From positions 1 through 53,354 of the forward strand of contig JAFTCX010000028.1 of the NCBI GenBank assembly GCA_017454485.1: DNA of 53,354 nt, given 5' to 3'. This document shows, piece after piece, positions 46,457 through 53,354 of this stretch. The translations under genes and the position numbers were made by a program. The notes below the pieces were generated by a model. The model had not been told where the DNA came from and searched no databases. It worked only from the letters and a program-made list of their open reading frames with translations. Origin of the DNA: Clostridia bacterium (GTDB taxonomy: Bacteria > Bacillota > Clostridia > Oscillospirales > Acutalibacteraceae). Every line of letters begins with the position of its first letter. Within the stretch, counting starts at the first letter, position 1.

Positions 46457-47764
46457 TTATTTTTTTTGAACGATCTCCTCCGCTGCGGAAGCCGACCGGA
46501 TACGCTCTTTGAGAGAAAGCAGCGTTTTCCCCTTGAGCGCCAGCTCCGTGTCGTTCATCTCATTCAGATAATACATCGTAAACAGCCGCAGCGCATAGGC
46601 GATATAGTAATACAGCAGGGCTGTGCTTCGATGGTTGATGGGAATTTGCAGCTCGTGCATGCGATGCTTCAGCATACGGACGAGATAAGCAAAGGTGGCG
46701 GGCATCAGATAGGAGATGCCGCCGTTGATAAAGATGTGCCGGATGCCCTCAAGCGGAAAACCGCGCATCTCTTTGCGGAAGGTTTGCAGATTTTGTTGTG
46801 TAAGCTCTTCGGGATGGTCAAGAAAATGAGAAAAGGCGGAAACACAGACGAGCGCCATGTTTTCCATCACCTTGGCACAATAATCCGTCGCGTCCTTGAA
46901 ATGCAAATAAAACGTCGCGCGCACATAACCCGCCGCTTCGCAGAATTCCGTAATGCTGATATCAAACAGACTGCGCTCGGTAGAGATCAGCTTGAGCGCC
47001 GCAAGGCCGAAAGTATAATAGGTTTGTGTTTCGCCGCCGTAACGGTGTTCAAACTGCTGCGCCACGTTTTCAATGAACGAAAGAGAAATGTCATAGGTTG
47101 GCAGATTCCGATCCGGAAACACATCCGGCGCAAGCGCGTCAATCGGAATCAGGCCGAACCAGGTGGAAAACAGCTCGGGAACAATCTGCAGATTATCCTT
47201 CACGCTGAATGACACCTGCTCTTCTGTTGAAAGCGAAGCGGAAAGCTGTGTAAACAGCGCACGCGCAACCTCATAAAGCAGCGTGCGGTTGTTCACATGG
47301 TGCGAGAGCAAAAACAGCGTTGAAAACCGCTCTTTCATCACGCGCCAGAGCGTGTCGGCGTATGCAAGCATGGTTTCCGGCGTTTTTTCGGCGGGAATTT
47401 CAATGGCCAGAAAGCGATCCAACTCATCCTTGCAGCAATCCTCATACAGCGCGTCGATGTTCGGATAAAGCTTATAAAAGGTACCGCGATTCACGCCGGC
47501 GGCCTTTGCAAGCGCCGTGATGGAAACCTTGTGGTAATCGCTCACACCCAAAAGCGTTTTTCCAAACAGCGCGTTTGCTTTTTTCGGCAGCGTGAGCATC
47601 AGCTTCGGATCATAAAAGCTGCAATAGGTTTTGAAATGCACATTTAGAATTTGTCCAATGCGCAAGCTGAACGCGATCTCCTGTTTTGTCGGGCGCATAT
47701 TGCTAAGTGCGGACAAAAACGCTTCTTTGATCCGCTCCTTCGCGGAGGCTTGTTGCATTTCCAT
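46457..47764 (-). CDS. Double TetR-family regulator
   Basis: A 435-residue protein with two TetR-type helix-turn-helix segments. The first, around residues 90-115, contains ITALAKAAGVNRGTFYKLYP. The second, near residues 265-290, contains ITEFCEAAGYVRATFYLHFK. Each is followed by a helical domain. This is twice the usual TetR length and may bind DNA as a monomer that mimics a dimer. ATG at 47764 has AAAGGAGA upstream; an in-frame ATG at 47803 would overlap the kinase. It is the last gene of the alarmone-synthetase operon. Confidence 0.85.
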   Translation of the reverse strand: MEMQQASAKERIKEAFLSALSNMRPTKQEIAFSLRIGQILNVHFKTYCSFYDPKLMLTLPKKANALFGKTLLGVSDYHKVSITALAKAAGVNRGTFYKLYPNIDALYEDCCKDELDRFLAIEIPAEKTPETMLAYADTLWRVMKERFSTLFLLSHHVNNRTLLYEVARALFTQLSASLSTEEQVSFSVKDNLQIVPELFSTWFGLIPIDALAPDVFPDRNLPTYDISLSFIENVAQQFEHRYGGETQTYYTFGLAALKLISTERSLFDISITEFCEAAGYVRATFYLHFKDATDYCAKVMENMALVCVSAFSHFLDHPEELTQQNLQTFRKEMRGFPLEGIRHIFINGGISYLMPATFAYLVRMLKHRMHELQIPINHRSTALLYYYIAYALRLFTMYYLNEMNDTELALKGKTLLSLKERIRSASAAEEIVQKK

Positions 47765-47787
47765 GAGGTCTCCTTTCAACGTTACCT

Positions 47788-49020
47788 TTATTTCAGTGCG
47801 CACACAAAGCGGATCACGCCGTTTTTCCAGTTGGCGCTGATCGTGCCGCGATACTGCTTGCAGATGCTTTCGGCAATGGAAAGACCGATGCCGTAGCCGC
47901 CGCGGTCAATGTTGTGCGACTTGTCTTCACGATAAAAGCGGTCAAAAAAGTGGCTGCAATCCACACCGGCGCCGTCGGCGTAATCGTTGGACACGGTGAG
48001 CAGCATGCCCTTTCCGTTTTTGAGCGTGTCCAGCGCAACGTGCACGCGGCCGTTTTCGTCGCAGTATTTGATGGCGTTGTCGATCAAAAGCGTTGTGAGC
48101 TGGCGGATTTTGCTTTCGTCCGCCTTGATGTGCACCGGGGATTTGATGGCGCGCTCAATCGTGACGCCGCGGCCGGCGGCCAGCGGCTCGTATGGGTCGA
48201 GCGATTCGGCAACGCAGACGGAGGCGTCGATCTCCGTCAGCTCCGTGCGGTCCTCCTGCTCCTGCGAGCGCGTGATCATCACGAGGTTCTGGATCATGCC
48301 GTTCAGGTGATCGACCTGCTTGAGCGTGGAGGCTGTCCATTCATTTTCGCCCCCGGTCAGCTCAAGCATCTCCGTGTTGGCGCGAATGACGGCAAGGGGC
48401 GTTTTCAGCTCGTGGCTGGCGTTTGTGATGAACCGCTTTTGCCGCGCGCTGTTTTCAATTTCGGGGCGGATTGCCCGCGCGGAAAGGCGGCGCACCAAAA
48501 AGAACATCACGATCAGACCGAACAGACCGAGCAAAATGGTCAGCAGCATGGTGCGCAGCGCGTTGTAGATGATGACTGAGCCGTCAAGGAACGCGAGCAC
48601 GATCTGGTTGTTTTCCAGCACGGCACGCTTGTAATAATAGCCGGCGTACTGCCCGCTTTTTGCGCTTTTTTCCAGCAACAGCGGCGCATATTCCTTGACG
48701 AGCGCAGTCTCGTCGCTCTTTGCGCTGTTGCTGATGAGCTTGCGCAGCTTGCCGTCGCTGTCAAAGCGCAGAATGAAAAAGGTGTTGCCGCCGTAGTTCG
48801 GCGAGATGATTTCGGAAAAGGAAAACGCGCGTGATTGCGAGTTTTGTTCCACCTTTTCGCCGTCGATCAGCCGATCCAGCGTGTCGTCCACCGAGACGCG
48901 GGAGATCAGATACGATCCCACGTTGACCGTGAAGCCGATGAACAGCATCACAAGGAAGATCGACAGCATGGAGATGACGATGAACTTGCGGCGAAGCTGA
49001 CGGATTTCACGGGTATTCAT
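47788..49020 (-). CDS. Sensor histidine kinase
   Basis: A 410-residue kinase. Two membrane segments lie at about 15-40 and 155-180, with a small extracytoplasmic domain between. HisKA is FITNASHELKTPLAVIRA with His203, the N box is LLIDNAIKYCDENG, and the G box is GGYGIGLSIAES. The ATG at 49020 overlaps the response regulator stop (ATGA) and has AAGGAGGG upstream. Confidence 0.94.
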   Translation of the reverse strand: MNTREIRQLRRKFIVISMLSIFLVMLFIGFTVNVGSYLISRVSVDDTLDRLIDGEKVEQNSQSRAFSFSEIISPNYGGNTFFILRFDSDGKLRKLISNSAKSDETALVKEYAPLLLEKSAKSGQYAGYYYKRAVLENNQIVLAFLDGSVIIYNALRTMLLTILLGLFGLIVMFFLVRRLSARAIRPEIENSARQKRFITNASHELKTPLAVIRANTEMLELTGGENEWTASTLKQVDHLNGMIQNLVMITRSQEQEDRTELTEIDASVCVAESLDPYEPLAAGRGVTIERAIKSPVHIKADESKIRQLTTLLIDNAIKYCDENGRVHVALDTLKNGKGMLLTVSNDYADGAGVDCSHFFDRFYREDKSHNIDRGGYGIGLSIAESICKQYRGTISANWKNGVIRFVCALK

Positions 49021-49697
49021 GCCGTGCCCTCCTTTTTGCAAAGCCGAAACGCGCCGCCGCGTTCGCCGTCAATGGTGACGGGTGAGCCGACCGATTGCAG
49101 CTTTCCCTTGAGATAGGAGATGTAAAGCCAAACCGTGTCCGCCTGCGCTTCGCGTTCGCCGTGCCAGACGTGTTCCAGCAGGAATTCACTCGTCAGCGCA
49201 AGGTCGGCGTTCGCCATCAGCGTTTTCATCAGCTCGAACTCTTTGATGGAAAGGCGCACGGAATTGCGCGCGATGAGCACCAGCCCGTCCGGGTCGAGCG
49301 TGACATCGGCAAATTGCAGCGCACTGTCCTCATAGACGTCGTGGCGGCGAATCATCGAACGCACACGCGCGAGCAGCTCTTTGATTGCAAAGGGCTTTGG
49401 CAGATAATCGTCCGCGCCGGCGTCGAGTCCGGCCACGCGGTCGTCGATCTCCGCTTTGGCAGTCAGCAGCATCACAGGCGTGCGGATATGGCGTTCCCGC
49501 AGCTCCCGCAGCACCTGCAGGCCGTCTTTTTTCGGCATCATGATATCGAGGATGATGCCGTCGTAGCTTTCGCTTTTCAAAAACGCAAGCGCCTGTTCGC
49601 CGTCGAACGCCTTATCCACAGCATAGCCCTGCAGCTCCAGCGCCGCACTCACGGCACGGTTCAGATCGGCGGTGTCTTCCGCAAGCAAAAGTTTCAT
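49017..49697 (-). CDS. Response regulator, OmpR family
   Basis: A 226-residue regulator: receiver with Asp51 in IILDIMMPKKDG and the conserved Lys in LPKPFA. The C-terminal winged helix has LFDVW-type SEFLLEHVWHGEREAQADTV. The start ATG overlaps the stop of the alarmone synthetase gene by four bases, so both are coupled. Confidence 0.95.
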   Translation of the reverse strand: MKLLLAEDTADLNRAVSAALELQGYAVDKAFDGEQALAFLKSESYDGIILDIMMPKKDGLQVLRELRERHIRTPVMLLTAKAEIDDRVAGLDAGADDYLPKPFAIKELLARVRSMIRRHDVYEDSALQFADVTLDPDGLVLIARNSVRLSIKEFELMKTLMANADLALTSEFLLEHVWHGEREAQADTVWLYISYLKGKLQSVGSPVTIDGERGGAFRLCKKEGTA

Positions 49698-50287
49698 TGG
49701 GTGTTCCTCCCGTCAAAGATCATATCTTTCAGCGTCTGCATGGAAACGTCGGTAGAGGCCAGCTCCTCCGCGCAGCGTTTCAGCTCGGCAACCAGCAGCG
49801 CCGTGTTCCCGTCCACGCTCTTTTTATATTTCAAATGGTGCTCCAGCGCCGCCCAGGTATCCATGGAGATCGTGCGAAGCTGGATTTCGGCAAACAAACC
49901 GTTTTCCGATTGCAAAATCATGTGATAGCTGCGGTAGCCGTTCGGCTTTGCGGCGCGGATATAGTCCTTTTCGTTGACAACGGTATATCCCGGCAGCGTG
50001 CGCAGTCGTTCGGCGATTTCATACACATCGTTCAAAAACGCGCACACCACGCGCAGGCCGATCGCGTCATGGATCACCGCAAGCGCGCTGTGGGTGGTTT
50101 CCGGCAAATTGTCGCGGCGGCATTTTTCGCGCATGGACTCCTCCGATTTGATGCGTGCAAGGCAGTGCTCCACCGGGTCAAGGCCGTTTTTCTCGCGCAT
50201 CTGCGTGCGCAGCGCCTCCACCTGTGCAGAAAGATCTTCGAGTACGCCCTGCATTTCCGGCAGCCGATCGGCATATATGCTTTCCAT
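49694..50287 (-). CDS. Small alarmone synthetase (RelA/SpoT domain)
   Basis: Predicted (p)ppGpp synthetase without a hydrolase or regulatory domain, cytosolic. The 197-residue protein has the RIKSEESMREKCRR segment, the AIGLRVVCAFLNDVYEIAE core, PNGYRSYHMILQ, and EIQLRTISMDTWAALEHHLK typical of RelQ/YjbM-type enzymes. ATG at 50287 follows GGAGGAAAAAACC. It heads an operon with a two-component pair and a double TetR regulator, so its expression may answer to the same signal. Confidence 0.92.
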   Translation of the reverse strand: MESIYADRLPEMQGVLEDLSAQVEALRTQMREKNGLDPVEHCLARIKSEESMREKCRRDNLPETTHSALAVIHDAIGLRVVCAFLNDVYEIAERLRTLPGYTVVNEKDYIRAAKPNGYRSYHMILQSENGLFAEIQLRTISMDTWAALEHHLKYKKSVDGNTALLVAELKRCAEELASTDVSMQTLKDMIFDGRNTQ

Positions 50288-50391
50288 GGTTTTTTCCTCC
50301 CGCCGTTTTTCGATTATTTTATCTTTTCAACTTTAATCTTAAAATAGAAGGAAGAAAAAGTCAAGGCAAAACACAGAAATTTCCGAACCAC

Positions 50392-50420
50392 TTGACGGTT
50401 TGGCGGAAATCATGTAAAAT
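50392..50420 (+). promoter_or_regulatory. Predicted promoter of propeller-carboxylesterase pair
   Basis: TTGACG and TAAAAT with a 17-bp spacer, 52 bp before the ATG at 50472. Confidence 0.65.
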
Positions 50421-50471
50421 AAAGGTACAAGCTGATTCACGCACAGTACCCGGACAAAGGAGTTTTGAACG

Positions 50472-51146
50472 ATGGAAAATGTATTTTCCGGCGAGATTCT
50501 GAACATCACGCCGTTTAAAAAAGGATTTGTGTTTGCCGCAAAAAAGCCGACATCCGACGGAAGGCTCGTTGCGCAGTTTTACGGCTATGACGCGGTCAAC
50601 GACGCGTTTGTGCATATCAAAAAGAGCGTCTATCTCAAGGTCAAATTCGGCTTTGAATATGAGGACATTGCCGCACAGCTCGGTGATTATGTTTCCTGCG
50701 ACGTCGGTGTGCTCGGCGACGGCAAGATCATGGCGGTCTTTCCCGGCGGCGAATATCACATCTTCAACACCGACGGTTCGCTGAACGTCTCTTCGCTTTT
50801 GACCTATCACGGCTCGCCCGTCTGCGACATCGCCGTGGACGGCGCATACATCTGGTGTGTGGTGCCGAACGAAAACTGCGTGGTCAAATACGCGCCGCGG
50901 GAAGGACGCATTCTGCTGCGTGTGGGCGGCGGCGAAACCACAGCGTTTGAGCGCCCCGGCGCGCTGACGCTCATCGGCAACACGCTGTACATCTGCAATC
51001 AGGGCTCCTACAAGGTGCGCACGCTGAACATTCAGACCAACACCGTGCGCGATTACCGTGTGTTTGAGGAGAAGGTCTATAAATATCTCAACATCGGTGC
51101 AAAAGAATTCGTCTGGCTGAAAAGCGGACTGTATCAGTTGGATTAA
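50472..51146 (+). CDS. Beta-propeller-like protein of unknown function
   Basis: A 224-residue protein with repeated strand-turn motifs (GDYVSCDVGVLGDGKIMAVF, GSPVCDIAVDGAYIWCVV, GALTLIGNTLYICNQGSY). These suggest NHL- or WD-type blades, although it is short for a full propeller. It has no signal peptide. AAAGGAG lies 7 bases upstream of the ATG. The carboxylesterase gene starts 12 bp after the stop, so they are probably cotranscribed. Confidence 0.72.
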   Translation: MENVFSGEILNITPFKKGFVFAAKKPTSDGRLVAQFYGYDAVNDAFVHIKKSVYLKVKFGFEYEDIAAQLGDYVSCDVGVLGDGKIMAVFPGGEYHIFNTDGSLNVSSLLTYHGSPVCDIAVDGAYIWCVVPNENCVVKYAPREGRILLRVGGGETTAFERPGALTLIGNTLYICNQGSYKVRTLNIQTNTVRDYRVFEEKVYKYLNIGAKEFVWLKSGLYQLD

Positions 51147-51158
51147 GGAGGCAGTTCT

Positions 51159-52982
51159 ATGAAGTTCAAAAAAGCGTTTGTTGTATTCTGGATCCTTTTT
51201 GCCGCAGTGTTTGCGGTGCTGCTGGAGCTCGGAAAGAACACGCTGTTCGGCTGGCTGCTTTGCGCTGTGCTGTTCGTATTGTTTTTCCTGCTGCACGGCA
51301 AGGTGCTTTCGCAAAAGAAAGCGATCGTGCGCCTTTTGACCTGGGTGCTGTTCACCCTGCTGCTTTTTGGCACATTCCGCATCAGCGCACCGCCGGAAAA
51401 GCAGCTTCCCGCCGTGGAGGGCAAGCATCCGGCTGAAACGCAGATTGTCACCGTCAAGGAAGGCCAACTGCGCGGTGTGAAAAACGAAGACGAAAGCGTG
51501 GAAGTATTCGCCGGAATTCCCTATGCCAAGCCGCCGGTCGGTGAGCTGCGCTGGAAAGCGCCGCAGGCCGCGGAAAAATGGGACGGAGTTCGCGTGTGCG
51601 ACACGTTTGCGCCGATGAGTATGCAGACGCGCACCAGCCCGATCATGGACACGCTCACGCAGCTTGTGGGCTTTCACCGTTTTGCCATCACGCCCAAGGA
51701 TAACTTTGTCGGCGCGATGAGCGAGGATTCTTTGTATCTGAATATCTGGCGTCCGGCCAATGTGACGGAAAACACGCCGGTGCTCTTCTTCATCCACGGC
51801 GGTTCGCTCACAAGCGGTCAGACCTTCGCCGGTGAATATAACGGCGAATCGCTTGCAAAAAAGGGCGTGGTCGTTGTCAACTGCGCCTACCGTCTGGGCG
51901 TGTTCGGTTATTTTGCAAGCCCTGAGCTTGCGCACGAGGACGAAAACGGCACCACCGGCAACTACGGTCTGCTCGATCAGATCGCGGCGCTGCGGTGGGT
52001 GCATGACAACATTGCCGCGTTCGGCGGCGACCCGAAGAACATCACGATTGCCGGTGAATCCGCCGGCTCGTCGAGCGTGAACGCCATCTGCGTTTCTCCG
52101 CTGGCAAAGGGACTGTTCAAACGCGCCATTGCCGAAAGCAGCGGTATCGCCGCCCGTGTGCCCTATCACACATTCCGCACGATGGAAAGCGCGGCGAAGA
52201 TGGGCAAGCAGATCATGGAAGAATTTGGCGCAGAAACGATCGAAGATCTGCGTGCGGTGCCGGCGGAAAAGCTGGTCAACACGCAGTATACCAACAGCGC
52301 CATGACGGTGGACGGCTATTCCATCATCGAGCAGCCGTTTTACACCTATTTGAAGAAGGAAAATAACGAAGAAGCCCTGCTCAACGGCTTTAACGCCCAC
52401 GAGTGCGACGTGTTTACTTTTTCACAAAAAGTAAACAGCGAAGACTATGAGGACGCGATCTCCGAGGTCGTCGGCAGCCATGCAGCGGACGTTGCCGCGC
52501 TTTATCCGCCAACGCCGCAGGACAAGGCGTATTCTCTGGCGCTTGTGGAGGCCGGCGGCGACGCCAAGGGCAGCTTTAACAAGGTTGTGTCCGCCGCCTG
52601 GTTCAGCTACAGCCACTATGTATGGTCAAACGATGTTGCCAATGAAAACAAAGATGTGTATCTCTATTACTTCACCAAGGACAACGGCAGTCTCGGCAGC
52701 AACCACGCCGGCGAGATGCCCTATGCCTACGGCAATCTGCACCGCCACGCAAAGCTCTATGACGAAACGGACTTTGCGCTTTCGGAAACGATGCAGCAGT
52801 ACTGGGTGAACTTTGCAAAAACCGGCGACCCCAACGGCGACGGGCTGCCGACCTGGCCGCGCTTCAACGACGACCGCACAAAAGTGCTGGAGCTCGGCGC
52901 AACCGTTGCGCCCACCACGCTGCCGGATCAAAAGCTCTTTGAAATTCTCGACACCTATCAGATGGAGAAGAGCGACGAGTGA
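51159..52982 (+). CDS. Membrane-anchored type B carboxylesterase
   Basis: A 607-residue esterase with three N-terminal membrane helices (about 5-25, 29-48, 59-75) and an extracytoplasmic catalytic domain. Family features are the oxyanion segment FFIHGGSLTSG, the nucleophile elbow AGESAGSSSV, and the early Cys and EDSLYLNIWRP signature of the cholinesterase superfamily. A His region NHAGEMPYAYGN lies late. AAGGAGG precedes the ATG at 51159. It is likely to cleave esters on carbohydrates or drugs at the cell surface. Its stop is followed at once by 7-bp repeats. Confidence 0.9.
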   Translation: MKFKKAFVVFWILFAAVFAVLLELGKNTLFGWLLCAVLFVLFFLLHGKVLSQKKAIVRLLTWVLFTLLLFGTFRISAPPEKQLPAVEGKHPAETQIVTVKEGQLRGVKNEDESVEVFAGIPYAKPPVGELRWKAPQAAEKWDGVRVCDTFAPMSMQTRTSPIMDTLTQLVGFHRFAITPKDNFVGAMSEDSLYLNIWRPANVTENTPVLFFIHGGSLTSGQTFAGEYNGESLAKKGVVVVNCAYRLGVFGYFASPELAHEDENGTTGNYGLLDQIAALRWVHDNIAAFGGDPKNITIAGESAGSSSVNAICVSPLAKGLFKRAIAESSGIAARVPYHTFRTMESAAKMGKQIMEEFGAETIEDLRAVPAEKLVNTQYTNSAMTVDGYSIIEQPFYTYLKKENNEEALLNGFNAHECDVFTFSQKVNSEDYEDAISEVVGSHAADVAALYPPTPQDKAYSLALVEAGGDAKGSFNKVVSAAWFSYSHYVWSNDVANENKDVYLYYFTKDNGSLGSNHAGEMPYAYGNLHRHAKLYDETDFALSETMQQYWVNFAKTGDPNGDGLPTWPRFNDDRTKVLELGATVAPTTLPDQKLFEILDTYQMEKSDE

Positions 52983-52985
52983 TTT

Positions 52986-53055
52986 CAGGGAGCAGAGGTC
53001 AGGTTACAGGGAACAGGGAACAGATTGCAGGGAACAGGTGACAGGGGTCAGGGAT
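52986..53055. repeat. Ten 7-bp repeats (CAGGGAA-like) after a stop codon
   Basis: Units CAGGGAG, CAGAGGT, CAGGTTA, CAGGGAA, CAGGGAA, CAGATTG, CAGGGAA, CAGGTGA, CAGGGGT, CAGGGAT are exactly in register, beginning 3 bp after the carboxylesterase stop. Confidence 0.9.
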
Positions 53056-53116
53056 CAGGAAAAGTCCTGAACTTTTTCGCTTCGGACTCCCCATAATGAA
53101 ATGAATCATGATAAAA

Positions 53117-53154
53117 CAAGGTTGCACCCAAGCAGATGCAACCTTGTTTTTTTT
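53117..53154 (+). terminator. Terminator of carboxylesterase unit
   Basis: CAAGGTTGCA and TGCAACCTTG with a 10-nt loop and eight T. Confidence 0.92.
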
Positions 53155-53225
53155 GATTATTCCGGGAAATAAAACGGGTGGAAATATTCAAAAGCACTTA
53201 ACAACTTAGTCCCTTATACTAAACA

Positions 53226-53354
53226 CTAATTAAAAACAGACAACAACCAATTTCTACCCGTGATGCTTTTTATCGTATCTTTTGTCAGGTTTTGTATCGT
53301 CTCACACAGTCTGTCTACAACCTTATCAAGCGATGCAAAGATTTCATTCCTAAA
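53226..53354 (-). mobile_element. C-terminal end of an IS630-like transposase (truncated by window edge)
   Basis: The last 42 codons (starting FRNEIFASLDKVVDRLC, then TKDTIKSITGRNWLLSVFN before the stop) match my memory of the C-terminus of IS630-family DDE transposases of Clostridia. The rest lies outside the window, so I cannot tell whether the element is intact, and I do not see its terminal repeat with certainty in 53160-53225. Base composition here is more AT-rich than in the neighbours, as expected for an insertion. Confidence 0.65.

Noticed and set aside
50361-52400. A 679-codon minus-strand frame opposite the carboxylesterase
   Set aside because: Shadow frame; the plus-strand protein has complete esterase motifs and good ribosome binding sites.

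Overview
The window looks like a chromosomal segment of an anaerobic, endospore-forming Firmicute (class Clostridia, most like the Oscillospiraceae/Ruminococcaceae group). The evidence is dipicolinate synthase subunits A and B, rubrerythrin, a Feo iron system, strong AGGAGG ribosome binding sites, near-consensus TTGACA-17-TATAAT promoters, frequent TTG starts and moderately high GC coding sequence. Most genes are chromosomal housekeeping. They are interspersed with secreted surface proteins and repeat-rich intergenic DNA.

Layout. 1-4130: a secreted ubiquitin homologue (cut by the window edge) behind prfB, then a divergent RING-like membrane protein, galU and a small exported protein. 4178-8750: NAD-dependent epimerase, a block of tandem hairpins, GAPDH, and a histidine kinase/response regulator pair. 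8840-12000: a 40-residue amphipathic peptide gene and a BspA/MBG-repeat surface protein. 12140-14600: rpsB-tsf, with a type I toxin-antitoxin module inserted upstream of its promoter. 14600-19790: murC, dpaA-dpaB, and a TPR/DUF4037 pair. 19808-24150: a secreted lysozyme with fibronectin domains, about 700 bp without a recognisable gene, and a Cys/His-rich secreted repeat protein. 24184-31140: alr, a heterodimeric ABC exporter, and mgtE with a structured leader. 31207-33710: sugar oxidoreductase/isomerase pair, tRNA-Lys, and a GH16 gene remnant. 33714-38001: hydrolase-murF-ddl operon and rubrerythrin. 38020-41300: a large secreted protein with a predicted cysteine-peptidase domain, divergent from a ribbon-helix-helix gene. 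41368-44700: FeoA-FeoA-FeoB-FeoB-associated protein under a promoter with two palindromic operators. 44809-53354: LCAT-like hydrolase, an operon of alarmone synthetase, response regulator, histidine kinase and double TetR, a beta-propeller protein, a membrane carboxylesterase, and the end of an IS630-like transposase.

The most striking item is the exported ubiquitin. After predicted signal-peptide cleavage the mature protein would start at ubiquitin Met1, and 39 of its first 49 residues match the eukaryotic protein as I remember it. Next are a shared, apparently unnamed C-terminal module (Cys/His cluster plus amphipathic helix) on several secreted proteins, and families of exact 7-bp periodic repeats abutting stop codons. 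Peptidoglycan precursor synthesis is well represented (murC, alr, murF, ddl), and its operon partners suggest membrane-associated assembly.
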